A DNA stretch of 64,000 nt. Source: CAVYWD01 sp963772225. GTDB lineage: Bacteria > Myxococcota > Myxococcia > Myxococcales > UBA5297. Location: positions 744,001 through 808,000 of the forward strand of contig CAVYWD010000003.1 of NCBI GenBank assembly GCA_963772225.1, read 5' to 3'. Shown here piece by piece: positions 31,117 through 39,990 of the stretch. Both the position numbers and the translations under genes were made by a program. The notes beneath the pieces were generated by a model. The model made no database searches. It was not told the origin of the DNA and worked only from the letters and a program-made list of their open reading frames with translations. Every line of letters begins with the position of its first letter. The first letter of the stretch is position 1.

Positions 31117-31656
31117 ATGGATCCGCGAAAAGCTGACGTACGAAGGCCACGCCTATCGGCATTGTTGTGCATCGCAATGGTGGGGGCTCTTGCCTCATGT
31201 GAGTTCATTGCAGAGCAGCTGAGTGACGTGCCGCCGCAGGTGCGCACTGACGCGGCGCCGCTGCTGGCAAGGCTTGCGCTTCCCCCGACGACCTCCGCGG
31301 TTCGTTGGATTGCAGTGACCTCACACAATGGGACCTCCCGGATTCCAGGAGTGACCGACGGCGTCTTCATCTTTGCCTATATCGCCCTGACGCAGAACGA
31401 ATGGGCCATCTTGAACAAGGGTGTTGAGCAGAGCTCCGTCGTGGCGACCGCGAAGGCCCCAGAGAAGATCTGGCGGTACATTCTCCCTGCGCCAGTTCTT
31501 GCTGCGGGGAAGAAGGTAGGCGATGAGATCGCAATAACGGGCGTCGCGACGGATTCCAGCCGGCTGTTGAGAGAGAAGCCTAAAGTGTACTTTGAGCAGG
31601 CGATACGTGTCGAGGACGCACTGGTAATGGAGCTCTTCGTTCCGAACGGGCAGTGA
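31117..31656 (+). CDS. Lipoprotein, candidate immunity to the VgrG-linked effector
   Basis: This 179-residue protein has a lipoprotein signal (LLCIAMVGALASC). The mature part has no recognised family. A lipoprotein would sit in the periplasm, which is where an immunity protein against a cell-envelope toxin acts, and the preceding effector has LysM-like repeats. The gene starts 16 bases after the effector. The ATG at 31117 is chosen because it directly precedes the signal peptide and has GGAG upstream. Confidence 0.6.
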   Translation: MDPRKADVRRPRLSALLCIAMVGALASCEFIAEQLSDVPPQVRTDAAPLLARLALPPTTSAVRWIAVTSHNGTSRIPGVTDGVFIFAYIALTQNEWAILNKGVEQSSVVATAKAPEKIWRYILPAPVLAAGKKVGDEIAITGVATDSSRLLREKPKVYFEQAIRVEDALVMELFVPNGQ

Positions 31657-31904
31657 GAATGACTCAGTGCATGGAGCTCGCATACCTGTCGATTCAATTT
31701 GCGGTTCGATTCGCACCAGTTGAGTTCCGAAGCCACAGGGGACGACTGATGGCCCACGACGCCCACGACGAGGAGGAAACCCCAGGTCCCTGAGGGGCTC
31801 GAAACCGTCTTCAAGACGGCAAAGGGTGCAGCCTGGGGGCGAGTGGGAAGTGCCCAAGCATAGGACGGATTCCAGAGTGTGCTGCCGCGAGGAGGACCAC
31901 GCAA

Positions 31905-33509
31905 ATGTCAGACAAAAAGAACGAGCCCATCCCGGTCAGCAAAGTTTCTGGCGGTCGTGAGACCGTCGGAGAGTTCAGCTCAAAGAACGAGCTCGGGCCG
32001 ACGCACGTCGCGGTGTGGGAGTACGACTGGACGCATGCGGCGGACGAGGACAAGCCAAAGCACGAGCTCGGGAAGGGCCACGCGAGCGGGTACAAGAGGA
32101 AGATCTTCCACCATTCGCAAGGGGTCGAGGTCGGCGGGTACAAGCGAGGGAGCGAGCGGGCCTACACGGAGTTGTACGTGAAGGAGGAGGCCCAGCACCT
32201 GCTCGAGCAGGCGCAGGTCAGGCAAAAGACGTTCTCGGGCACCAGCAACGTCCTTTCGCTTCAAACTGGAGGGAAGTTCTCGCTGGAGTTGGAGCAAGCC
32301 GCCAAGTACCTCTCGCTCAAGACTCAGCACGTCGGCCACTTTCCGAAGTCCGGGCATCGAAAGAGCACGCTTGCGCCCGGCGAGGTGGCGGGGCGTGAAG
32401 GCTTCCGAAACAGCTTCGAGTGCCTGCCGCTGCCCGTGCCCTACAGAACGTACACCCCAATACCTCGACCAAAGATCGAAGGCTCCGTGCTCGCGACGGT
32501 CGTGGGCCCCAGCAGCCAGGACGTCCACACGGACCCCCACGGCCGCGTGCGGATCCGATTCCACTGGGACCGCAAGTCCAAGAAGGTCGACTCGAGGCGC
32601 CTGTGTTGGGCGCGGGTCTCCCAGGCCTGGGCGGGCATGGGCTTCGGCACGATGTTCATCCCGCGAATCGGGATGGAGGTCATCGTGCACTTCATCGAGG
32701 GCGATCCCGATTGGCCGATCGTCATGGGCTGCGTCTACAACGACGTCAACTATCCGCCGCTCCAGCTCGACGATGACAAGGCCAACGACCAGACCAAGAG
32801 CATCATCCGAACGCGCACGGCTCCTCAGGAGAAGGGGAAGCCGGTTGGCTACAACTCGATCGAGTTCGAGGACATGGCGGACCAGGAGATGTTCGCCATG
32901 CATGCGCAGCGGGACATGATGGAGGAAGTGCTCCATGACCACGAGGTCACGGTCAAGAACGACGAGACGATCGCGGTGGAGAGGCACCAGTCGGAGACCA
33001 TCGGCGGCGATCTGGCCCTTACGGTGAAGGGCGCGCGAAGCGCGAGCGTGGCGAAGAATGATACGCTAAGTGTCGATGGCAGTCGCTCCGCCTCCATAGC
33101 AAAGAACGATGGACTCAACGTGGAAGGCAGCCTCTCGGTCTCCGTGACGAAATTGGTCACGCAGACCTACCAGGCGGACCATCAACGCTCGGTTACGGGG
33201 AGTCAGACGCTCTCGGTCGACAAGGACAAGAAGGAGAGCATCAAGGGCGCATACGAGCTCGCGACGGACAAGAAGTACGAGCTCAAGCAAGGCGCGACGA
33301 CGTTGATGCTGGAACAGGACAAGGTCCTGCTGAAGGGCGGAGGCACCATCAAAATTCAGCGCGAGAGTGCCGTGATCGAGATCGCCTCCAATGGGGAAAT
33401 TACGATCAATACCGGTGAGGCAGTCAAGATCAGCGGAGGGGGGGCGACTATAACAATGAAGGGCGGGAAGGTCGTGGTTGACTCGAGCGATGTTGATATT
33501 GGGTCGTGA
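31905..33509 (+). CDS. vgrG: VgrG C-terminal half: OB-fold and beta-helix needle
   Basis: This 534-residue protein starts in what is normally the second half of the gp27-like region (SERAYTELYVKEEAQHLLEQ). It then has the gp5-like OB-fold (IEGSVLATVVGPSSQDVHTD, VRIRFHWDRKSK, WAGMGFGTMFIPRIGMEVIV, GDPDWPIVMGCVYN) and a repetitive beta-helix needle (GARSASVAKNDTLSVDGSRS). It lacks the first 200 residues of an ordinary VgrG, which are present in the proteins at 28410 and 12829. It has a clear ribosome site (GAGGAGG) and no sign of an upstream broken start, so the split looks stable. The spike tip complex would need both halves. Confidence 0.85.
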   Translation: MSDKKNEPIPVSKVSGGRETVGEFSSKNELGPTHVAVWEYDWTHAADEDKPKHELGKGHASGYKRKIFHHSQGVEVGGYKRGSERAYTELYVKEEAQHLLEQAQVRQKTFSGTSNVLSLQTGGKFSLELEQAAKYLSLKTQHVGHFPKSGHRKSTLAPGEVAGREGFRNSFECLPLPVPYRTYTPIPRPKIEGSVLATVVGPSSQDVHTDPHGRVRIRFHWDRKSKKVDSRRLCWARVSQAWAGMGFGTMFIPRIGMEVIVHFIEGDPDWPIVMGCVYNDVNYPPLQLDDDKANDQTKSIIRTRTAPQEKGKPVGYNSIEFEDMADQEMFAMHAQRDMMEEVLHDHEVTVKNDETIAVERHQSETIGGDLALTVKGARSASVAKNDTLSVDGSRSASIAKNDGLNVEGSLSVSVTKLVTQTYQADHQRSVTGSQTLSVDKDKKESIKGAYELATDKKYELKQGATTLMLEQDKVLLKGGGTIKIQRESAVIEIASNGEITINTGEAVKISGGGATITMKGGKVVVDSSDVDIGS

Positions 33510-33539
33510 ACCCGGACAACAAGGATTCGGAGGCGCACA

Positions 33540-34079
33540 GTGGATGGCAAACACGAGAAGGGTGAAGGGGCGAAAGTGACGTCGCTTTCCTCGCGGCGGT
33601 CTCACTCGGCTCAAAGGCCGAGGGCGACTGGGGTAACGATTGGGCGGATCGCTGGGGTTTCGGAGAGCGGTCTTCCGCTTGTCGAGTTCGAGGGGAGCGG
33701 GACCGGTCCCTTGGCGGCGCGGTACTTGATGCCGAACCTGCCGGAAGCGCTGGCATCATTGACCGCGCGGCGTCAGGAGGTGCTCTTGAACTTCGAGAAC
33801 GACGACACCTCGCGACCCATCATTGTCGGGTTCCTTCAACCGATGGAGGGCGGCGAAAAGCCTGTCCCCGCGCATGCCACGGGCTCGGCTTTTCCGGAGG
33901 TCGTTGTCGTGGATGGCCAGCGCCTTCGTATCGAGGGCAAGGACGAGATCGTGCTTTCGTGCGGGGAGGCGAGCATCACCTTGAGGCGCAACGGCAAGGT
34001 CATCATCAACGGCACCCACCTCGAGCTCGAGTCGCTCGGCGCGAATTGGATTCGCGGCGCGGACGTCCAGGTCAATTAG
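33540..34079 (+). CDS. DUF6484-type protein of the VgrG operon
   Basis: This 179-residue protein has a GTG start at 33540 with GGAG upstream. A central domain (about 28-110, TIGRIAGVSESGLPLVEFEG, QEVLLNFENDDTSRPIIVGF) matches the DUF6484 type found beside VgrG genes. A short beta segment ends it (IEGKDEIVLSCGEASITLRR). The last strands resemble a VgrG needle turn, so it may be a chaperone or adaptor for the spike. Family assignment is from memory of the motif. Confidence 0.7.
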   Translation: MDGKHEKGEGAKVTSLSSRRSHSAQRPRATGVTIGRIAGVSESGLPLVEFEGSGTGPLAARYLMPNLPEALASLTARRQEVLLNFENDDTSRPIIVGFLQPMEGGEKPVPAHATGSAFPEVVVVDGQRLRIEGKDEIVLSCGEASITLRRNGKVIINGTHLELESLGANWIRGADVQVN

Positions 34080-34085
34080 TAGATC

Positions 34086-35408
34086 ATGAAGCCTCCTGCT
34101 CATTCGAAGGTCCTCAGGCCGATGCTCGAGGATCACCTCGACGCCGCAGCGTCGCTGGCGCGCGCCTGGGAGCGCGCCCTGGTCTCGCCGCGTTACACGA
34201 TTGGGGAGATTGCCGCTGGGCCGGAGGAGCGTCTCCTGGGGGATTTGGAGGGCCTGGCCCTGGGAGACGCATCCGCCGTCGAAGAGCTGATGCTGCCAGC
34301 GCTCGAGAGCGGCGAGCCCAACCGGGCTTTCGCGGCCGCGGTAGCACTGCTCGAGGGTGGCGGAGAGTCGTGTGCGGAGCTCGTCAAGCGCCTCGGAAAC
34401 GCCAAGGGCGCTGCGCCGCTGAAACGTGCAATGGGCTTGACGACGTCATCACAGGTCAACGTCCTTCTGCGCGACGTCGCGGCGCACGCGGGAGACCCGG
34501 CGCAGGTTGCCTCAGCGCTGGAGATCCTCGCCTTCCGTCAGGCGAGGCTCGGGCCGGAGCTCAGAGACCTGCTTCTCGCCAACGACGCCGGCGTCCGGGC
34601 CGCCGCGTTGCGTGTGGCGCGCGGCCCGGCTCCGGCTGGAGTACCGGTAGGCGCCCTCGTGTCCAAGGCTCTGAGCGCGGCAGAGCCGGAGGTCCGAGCT
34701 GCGGCGATGGAGTTGGGGATGATACACGGCTCGCGGCTGGCTTGGAGCGTGGCGCAGAAGGCAGTCGAGGCCGCCGAGCCTGGAGCTGGCGAAGCGCTGC
34801 TCGTATTGGCGGCCAGCGGGGAGCCTGGGGACGTCTCGCGGCTGGCGGAGCTCGCGAGCGTCGACGCGCATCGGACCAAGGCGCTGTTCGCCTTGGGGTT
34901 CACCGGCAGCTCGACGGGAGCGGAGGTGTGCCTCGGCGCGATGCAGGACCCGAAGGCGGCGAAAGTCGCTGGCGAGGCGTTCTCGGCGATCACGGGGTTG
35001 AAGATCGAGGGCGAGTACGTCAGGGCCGAGGAACGGAATAGGCGAAGGGAGCCGATTCCCTTCGAGGACGAGGACCTCGACGCCAACCTGGTGCCCGGAC
35101 CAGAGGACGAGCTCCCGATGCCCGACATGGAAAAGGTGAAGCGGTGGTGGGGCGCCAATCGGTCGCGCTTCCAGGCGACGACGCGCTATCTCGACGGAGA
35201 ACCGTTGGATGCCGCGGCGCTGCTCAGGGGCTTCGAGTCTGGGTCGGCCCGTCGCAGGCCTGGTCTGGCGCTCGAGCTGGCGATCCGAACGCGGGGCGAA
35301 TGGAACGTCGAGACACGGCATTGGGCTCACGTGCAGATCGCCAAGCAATCCGCCGCGGCAGTGAAGCCACCGGTGATGCTGCCCTTCGGGCGGCTCCTGA
35401 CCGTGTGA
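34086..35408 (+). CDS. TIGR02270-type HEAT-like helical protein
   Basis: This 440-residue protein is built of repeated helical pairs (for example VRAAALRVARGPAPA and VRAAAMELGMIHGSRL). The conserved beginning LEDHLDAAASLARAWERALV and the ending LELAIRTRGEWNVETRHWAH match the TIGR02270 family that accompanies VgrG and DUF2169 genes. It probably acts as a scaffold or chaperone in loading. It starts 6 bases after the previous stop and is followed 12 bases later by the DUF2169 gene. Confidence 0.75.
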   Translation: MKPPAHSKVLRPMLEDHLDAAASLARAWERALVSPRYTIGEIAAGPEERLLGDLEGLALGDASAVEELMLPALESGEPNRAFAAAVALLEGGGESCAELVKRLGNAKGAAPLKRAMGLTTSSQVNVLLRDVAAHAGDPAQVASALEILAFRQARLGPELRDLLLANDAGVRAAALRVARGPAPAGVPVGALVSKALSAAEPEVRAAAMELGMIHGSRLAWSVAQKAVEAAEPGAGEALLVLAASGEPGDVSRLAELASVDAHRTKALFALGFTGSSTGAEVCLGAMQDPKAAKVAGEAFSAITGLKIEGEYVRAEERNRRREPIPFEDEDLDANLVPGPEDELPMPDMEKVKRWWGANRSRFQATTRYLDGEPLDAAALLRGFESGSARRRPGLALELAIRTRGEWNVETRHWAHVQIAKQSAAAVKPPVMLPFGRLLTV

Positions 35409-35420
35409 GGTCAACGATCA

Positions 35421-36446
35421 ATGCTTCAGATTGAGAACAAGACAGGCTTCGTTCCGGGGCTGTTCGTGTTCCCGGACCCGGACGGCGTCGACACCGCTTA
35501 CTTCGCTCTGAAAGCGACCTTTGAAGTTCGCCTCGGGGCGGTGCGACTGGCGGGGCAACAGGCGCCGTTGGTCCTGGCTGACGAGCACTGGGGCGAGCCT
35601 GGCGCCTCGAGCATCAAGCGCGCGAGCGAGGCGCACCCATGCAAGCCGGGTACGGACGTCGTCGTGCTCGGAAGCGCCTACGCTCCGCGAGGCAGACGGG
35701 CGCCCAGCTTCGACATGTCGGTGGGGGTGGGGAGGGTCGCCAAGACGCTGCGCATCTTCGGCGATCGGGTGTGGGAGAAGGGCCTGGTGAGGCTCTCGCC
35801 ATCGGCGCCGGAGCCGGTGGAGAAGGTGCCGTTGGTGTACGAGCGCGCCTACGGCGGAGCCCACGCGCCAGAGGGCGCCTCCGCGCTGTTCGAGCCACGC
35901 AATCCAGTGGGGGTCGGGTTCGCCGGCAAACGAGCCAGACGGGAGCTGGAGGGCCAGCCGCTTCCGAACATCGAGGACCCGGCGGACCTGCTGGAGACGC
36001 CTGGAGATCACCCCTGCCCCGCTGGCGTGGGCTTCGTGGCGCCGAGCTGGCAACCCCGGCTCGCGTACGCGGGCACCTACGACGAGGCCTGGCAGAAGAA
36101 GCGGGCGCCGTACCTGCCCCAGGACTTCGACCCCCGCTACTTCCAGGCCGCGCACCAGGACCTGGTGTCCCCCTCGTACCTGCGCGGCGGTGAGCCCGTG
36201 GAGCTCGTCAATGCCTCCCCGGAGGGCACCCTGCGCTTCGCACTGCCGGCCGTCGAGCTCGATGTCGTGGCACGCCTTGCCGGCGCCGAGCACCGTGTCG
36301 CGGTGAACCTGGAGACGCTCTTGCTCGAGCCCGATGCAAATCGGCTCTCGATGCTTTGGCGAGGGGCTCTGCCGTGTGACAAACAAGCGCTTCACCTCGA
36401 GAGCGTGATGTTCCAGGTGAAGCGACTTCAGGGGGTGGTCTCGTGA
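35421..36446 (+). CDS. DUF2169-family type VI accessory protein
   Basis: This 341-residue protein begins with the DUF2169 signature (IENKTGFVPGLFVFPDPDGV, YFALKATFEV) and contains VPLVYERAYGGAHAPEG, NPVGVGFAGKRARRELEG, LPNIEDPADLL and PAGVGFVAPSWQPRLAYAGT. DUF2169 proteins act with PAAR or VgrG proteins, probably in effector loading. It overlaps the next gene by four bases. Confidence 0.88.
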   Translation: MLQIENKTGFVPGLFVFPDPDGVDTAYFALKATFEVRLGAVRLAGQQAPLVLADEHWGEPGASSIKRASEAHPCKPGTDVVVLGSAYAPRGRRAPSFDMSVGVGRVAKTLRIFGDRVWEKGLVRLSPSAPEPVEKVPLVYERAYGGAHAPEGASALFEPRNPVGVGFAGKRARRELEGQPLPNIEDPADLLETPGDHPCPAGVGFVAPSWQPRLAYAGTYDEAWQKKRAPYLPQDFDPRYFQAAHQDLVSPSYLRGGEPVELVNASPEGTLRFALPAVELDVVARLAGAEHRVAVNLETLLLEPDANRLSMLWRGALPCDKQALHLESVMFQVKRLQGVVS

Positions 36447-37561
36447 CCGGTGCGGCTGCGCCATTGCCAGCGGAGATTGTGTCAGTGGGACTCGTGACTC
36501 CGCTCGGACTCCAGGCAGCGCCGGTGAGCGCCGCGGTCAGAGCCAGGCTCAGCCGTGCAAGGAAATCTTCCGTCATGAGCAAGGTGGTTGGCCGGCAGAC
36601 GATGCACTTTGTCGACCCGGACTATCTGGAGCCCTTGAACCCTGCACTCTCGCCGAACGGAATGACCTCTCCGCACGAGCGAATGCTGAGGCTTGGCGGG
36701 AGCGCGCTCGCTGAAGCTGCCGCCCTTGCTCCGGCCCCCGTGCCGCTCTTGCTGGCGTTGCCGGAGCTGATTCCAGGAGGTCGCGACGTGATTGGCCCCT
36801 CCTTTCCTCGAGAGCTCGCCATCCAATCGGCAGTCAAAATCGACGAGCAACGCAGCGCGGTCTACCGGAGAGGAGGAGCGAGCGCGTTGTTTGCCCTGCG
36901 TGACGCGCTCGTACTCCTCGCGAGCCGGGCGGTGTCGCACGTCATCGTTGGTGGCGTCGACACCTTTGTCGACGCGGCGAGGCTGTGCACGCTGGACTCC
37001 CAGGATCGGCTCTTTGGGCCCACCTCGCGCCTCGGATTCATGGCAGGCGAGGGCGCCGGGTTTCTGCTGCTTCGCTCGGCACAAGAGCCAGGCCATTTCC
37101 AGTCCAGGCCGCGCACGGAAGCTCCGGCTCTCGCAAGAGTGCTCGGAGTTGGTACCGGGGAAGAGAGGGGCCATCGCTACAGCAAGGAGCCCTACAGAGG
37201 AGACGGGCTTGCCGAGGCTTTCGAGGGGCTCTTTCAGGGCCTGCCGTCAAATCAACCGAGGGTGCGATGCGTGTACGCTGGCTTCAACGGCGAGGAGATG
37301 CCGGCAAAGGAGTGGGGCGTCGCGTACACGCGCAACGCCGAGCACTTCGCCGACGACCTTCAAGTGGAGCATCCAGCCGAGTACCTCGGTGACTCGGGCG
37401 CAGCGCTCGGCGCGATCATGCTTGGGGTCGTAGCGCTGATGATCGCCAAGGGTCATCTCCCTGAGCCTCGGCCGATCTGGGCCACCGAGGATCCAGGTCC
37501 CTGCCTGGTGTGGTCAACGTCCGATCGCGAGCTGCGGGGTGCGGCGCTCCTGCAGTGGTAA
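36443..37561 (+). CDS. Beta-ketoacyl-synthase-like protein in the type VI operon
   Basis: This 372-residue protein has a thiolase-fold layout: GGASALFALRDALVLLASRA, VIVGGVDTFVDAARLCTLD, GFMAGEGAGFLLLRSAQ and YLGDSGAALGAIMLGVVAL. The active-site Cys of ketosynthases is not evident at the expected place, and the protein is short, so catalysis is doubtful. Homologues occur with DUF2169 genes in type VI loci. It starts with GTG overlapping the DUF2169 stop and is followed by the PAAR-like gene. A structural or modified-enzyme role is possible. Confidence 0.7.
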   Translation: MTGAAAPLPAEIVSVGLVTPLGLQAAPVSAAVRARLSRARKSSVMSKVVGRQTMHFVDPDYLEPLNPALSPNGMTSPHERMLRLGGSALAEAAALAPAPVPLLLALPELIPGGRDVIGPSFPRELAIQSAVKIDEQRSAVYRRGGASALFALRDALVLLASRAVSHVIVGGVDTFVDAARLCTLDSQDRLFGPTSRLGFMAGEGAGFLLLRSAQEPGHFQSRPRTEAPALARVLGVGTGEERGHRYSKEPYRGDGLAEAFEGLFQGLPSNQPRVRCVYAGFNGEEMPAKEWGVAYTRNAEHFADDLQVEHPAEYLGDSGAALGAIMLGVVALMIAKGHLPEPRPIWATEDPGPCLVWSTSDRELRGAALLQW

Positions 37562-37589
37562 TCGAGATCGCGGAAGGAGGAGGCTGATC

Positions 37590-37964
37590 ATGGCAGTCAC
37601 GGCAAATGGAAGAGGCATCGCTCACGCAGGCAGCAACGGGCAGAGCATCGTGTTTCCGGATGTCTGCAAGACCCCGTCGCCAGGCGGTCCGATACCAATT
37701 CCCTATCCGAACATCGCGCGGTCGGCGGACGTTACCGGTGGACCGAAGTCCGTGAAGGTCCAGGGGAAGATGCCGGCCGTCAAGGGAGCGAAGTACGGCC
37801 AGTCGACGGGGGACGAGGCCGGCACGGCCGGCGGCATCATGAGCAGCACGACCAAGGGTGAGGCTGAGTTCATGATGTATTCGTTCAACGTGAAGTTCGA
37901 GGGAAAGAACGTGTGCCGCCTCGGCGATGCGCTGTTCCACAACAAGAAGAACGGAATGGGGTGA
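37590..37964 (+). CDS. PAAR-like protein (DUF4150)
   Basis: This 124-residue protein has the DUF4150 signature: VFPDVCKTPSPGGPIPIPYP, KSVKVQGKMPAVKGAKYGQS, GDEAGTAGG and the ending VCRLGDALFHNKKNGMG. Such proteins cap the VgrG spike and carry effectors. It has a strong ribosome site (GGAAGGAGGAGG). It directly precedes the AHH nuclease, so it is probably that toxin's carrier. Confidence 0.9.
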   Translation: MAVTANGRGIAHAGSNGQSIVFPDVCKTPSPGGPIPIPYPNIARSADVTGGPKSVKVQGKMPAVKGAKYGQSTGDEAGTAGGIMSSTTKGEAEFMMYSFNVKFEGKNVCRLGDALFHNKKNGMG

Positions 37965-37968
37965 GCCG

Positions 37969-39096
37969 ATGGAAATCGGTGAAACAATCTCGCCACCGCA
38001 GCTGCCCTCCCAAGGGTTGGATAAAGAGTGCCCCTTCGAGCACAATCCGCCGCCAGAGGACAAGACGAAGAATGAGCTCGGTGGAATTGGCTCGGTTCTC
38101 GGGACCAACATGGCGGAGGGCGTAGGGGTGGGCGTTCATTCGTACGGTGATGGGCCGAAGGATCCGGATCCCTGGAAGGCGGGAGTTCGGTCGGTGACCA
38201 TCAAGGTCGCAGGCGAGGTCGTAAAGCTTCGGGGCGAGCCCCTGCCGTACCCGGTCACCTGTGCTGCACATCACCTGATTCCGGCCCAGGAGTCGCTGAA
38301 GGGACACCGGATTCTAAACTTCATGTGCAAGAAAGGGGAAAAGCAGGACTTCCTCAATCGCAAGTCGAAAGCTCCAGCGGCAGTCGACGGCTCAATGGTG
38401 TGGGGAAATATTGGATACAATGTCAACGGTTGCCAGAATGGCGGATGGCTGCCCGGGAACTACGCGGTAGGCGGTGGAAGGAGGGCCGTGGAGATCTGGA
38501 AGAATCGAACCTCCGATAGGCGGACTACATACTCCGACAGAGAAGCCGCGGAGAACTGGGCGGCGGCTCTGGACTTAAGCGCGGATGCCTGGGCACCCAA
38601 GGCTGACGACGAGGAGAACGAGGGCCCGCAAGGGGAGGCCCTCGTGGAAGCACTGCTGAGCGTTGGATATCCGGACTACGCGCTTGCGGGTGCCAACTTC
38701 AAGATCGACCCAGCCAATCCGAAATGGGCCTACGTCAAGGCCTCGATGGATGCGGCTCGCGGGCAGTTCCACGATCGACATCTAGAATACAGTAAGGAGG
38801 TAAAGAAGTATCTTGACAAAGTGGCTAATGCTTACGAGCTCATGCTTAAACGTTCCAAGGAAGAAAAGTGCGGATGCGAGAAGTGTAGAGTTGCGGAGCG
38901 ACCGAGCGGGGCGCCGAAGGACTCCGGCCTCGTTGGGCCGCCTCTGGGCCTTGTTTCCCGGCTTGTGCAATGCAGTGAGTTTTTCCGACGGCACCTGTCG
39001 CCTGAGACGCAGCTGCTAACCATCAACATCTACACTTCAAATTGGGTCAAGAAGTGGTTTGAGCCAAGACTCTCTTCCGTCAAAGAGAGAAAGTGA
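37969..39096 (+). CDS. AHH-family nuclease toxin
   Basis: This 375-residue protein has the AHH motif at 100-102 (YPVTCAAHHLIPAQESLKG), then IGYNVNGCQNGGWLPGNYAV (about 145-165) and GQFHDRHLEYSKEVKKYLD (about 265-285). These are the hallmarks of the AHH family of HNH/endonuclease VII toxins. The first 90 residues are probably the loading region. A CGCEKCR cluster near 305 may bind zinc. It follows the PAAR-like gene by 4 bases and is followed by an Imm11-type gene, a complete carrier, toxin and immunity set. DNA cleavage is inferred from the family. Confidence 0.85.
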   Translation: MEIGETISPPQLPSQGLDKECPFEHNPPPEDKTKNELGGIGSVLGTNMAEGVGVGVHSYGDGPKDPDPWKAGVRSVTIKVAGEVVKLRGEPLPYPVTCAAHHLIPAQESLKGHRILNFMCKKGEKQDFLNRKSKAPAAVDGSMVWGNIGYNVNGCQNGGWLPGNYAVGGGRRAVEIWKNRTSDRRTTYSDREAAENWAAALDLSADAWAPKADDEENEGPQGEALVEALLSVGYPDYALAGANFKIDPANPKWAYVKASMDAARGQFHDRHLEYSKEVKKYLDKVANAYELMLKRSKEEKCGCEKCRVAERPSGAPKDSGLVGPPLGLVSRLVQCSEFFRRHLSPETQLLTINIYTSNWVKKWFEPRLSSVKERK

Positions 39097-39104
39097 GGAG
39101 CTAA

Positions 39105-39743
39105 ATGGCAAAATACTACGTGCTCGACTGCTACGGTTCGGACCTGGAACCCACTAGGTCGGGATGCTCTATGGTGGAGCACTATACTCTCGAGGTGAAG
39201 CCAGAAGCCAATAACCTAATTTGGACTATGGGTGCGCTTCTTACGCCTGGGGCCAAATGGAAAAACGACCGTTCCCCTGTCGAGCCCATTGAAATAGCGA
39301 CCGAGCCTAAGGAAGAGGAGGAGGGCGTGGAGTCGGCTTACCCTGAGCTCACATGGGTCCCAATTCCACTTATGAGCCGTCGGCTGGTCAGCGCACTCGA
39401 GAATGCGGGCGTGCATCACCTTCAGACATTCGAGACAGTCTTGACGAACGTCGAAGGCAGCAATCCGCCTCCACGCAACCACTACTTGGCCGTGAATGTC
39501 CTGGGCCTGGTGGCGGCGGCAGACATGAAGAAGTCAAAATTCCCTGCGGGAACGGAGGAGACGCTCATTTCGATGGACTTCGACTCCTTGGCGATCGACG
39601 AAGCGAAGACCATGGGGTTCCTTATGTTCCGCTTGGCGGAGAACACCAGTGCGGTATTGGTGCATGAAAGGGTGAAGAACATGGTGCAGGAGGCCGGCAT
39701 TGACACGCTGAGCTGGATTCCGCCTGAGCGCTGGGCGGGATAG
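39105..39743 (+). CDS. Imm11-type immunity protein for the AHH toxin
   Basis: This 212-residue protein starts with YYVLDCYGSDLEP and ends with FRLAENTSAVLVHERVKNMV and LSWIPPERWAG, the pattern of the Imm11/DUF1629-type immunity proteins that often follow AHH toxins. It has no signal peptide and would act in the cytoplasm, as expected against a nuclease. It starts 8 bases after the toxin stop. Confidence 0.75.
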   Translation: MAKYYVLDCYGSDLEPTRSGCSMVEHYTLEVKPEANNLIWTMGALLTPGAKWKNDRSPVEPIEIATEPKEEEEGVESAYPELTWVPIPLMSRRLVSALENAGVHHLQTFETVLTNVEGSNPPPRNHYLAVNVLGLVAAADMKKSKFPAGTEETLISMDFDSLAIDEAKTMGFLMFRLAENTSAVLVHERVKNMVQEAGIDTLSWIPPERWAG

Positions 39744-39990
39744 CCTGGAGGGTCCCCGGAGGGTCCCCGGAGGCCAAACGCTGAGGACGGACCAATGGTC
39801 CGTGGAGTCCGATGCCGTTCGTAAGTAAGCGGGCGGCCTGGGCCTGGAAGCGGGACGGCGAGCGTGCTCGCGGCCCCCGCGGCACGCGGGCTTTGCGCCG
39901 GTCTTCCTCCGGCGAGCCTGGCGCGGCGCGCGAACCCAAGCGCTGCCCGCGAGCCGGCCGGCGAATGCCCGTCGCGCCCCAGCATGCCCC
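39744..39990 (+). other. Intergenic with a short tandem repeat
   Basis: GGAGGGTCCCC occurs twice in tandem at about 39747-39775. The rest is high-GC sequence with no protein character and probably includes the decayed 5' part of the second PAAR gene. Confidence 0.4.

Noticed and set aside
31657..31904. Short gene between the lipoprotein and the needle gene
   Set aside because: Frames are short and lack a ribosome site; a small hairpin (CCGTCT-TCA-AGACGG) has no T tract, so no terminator was called.
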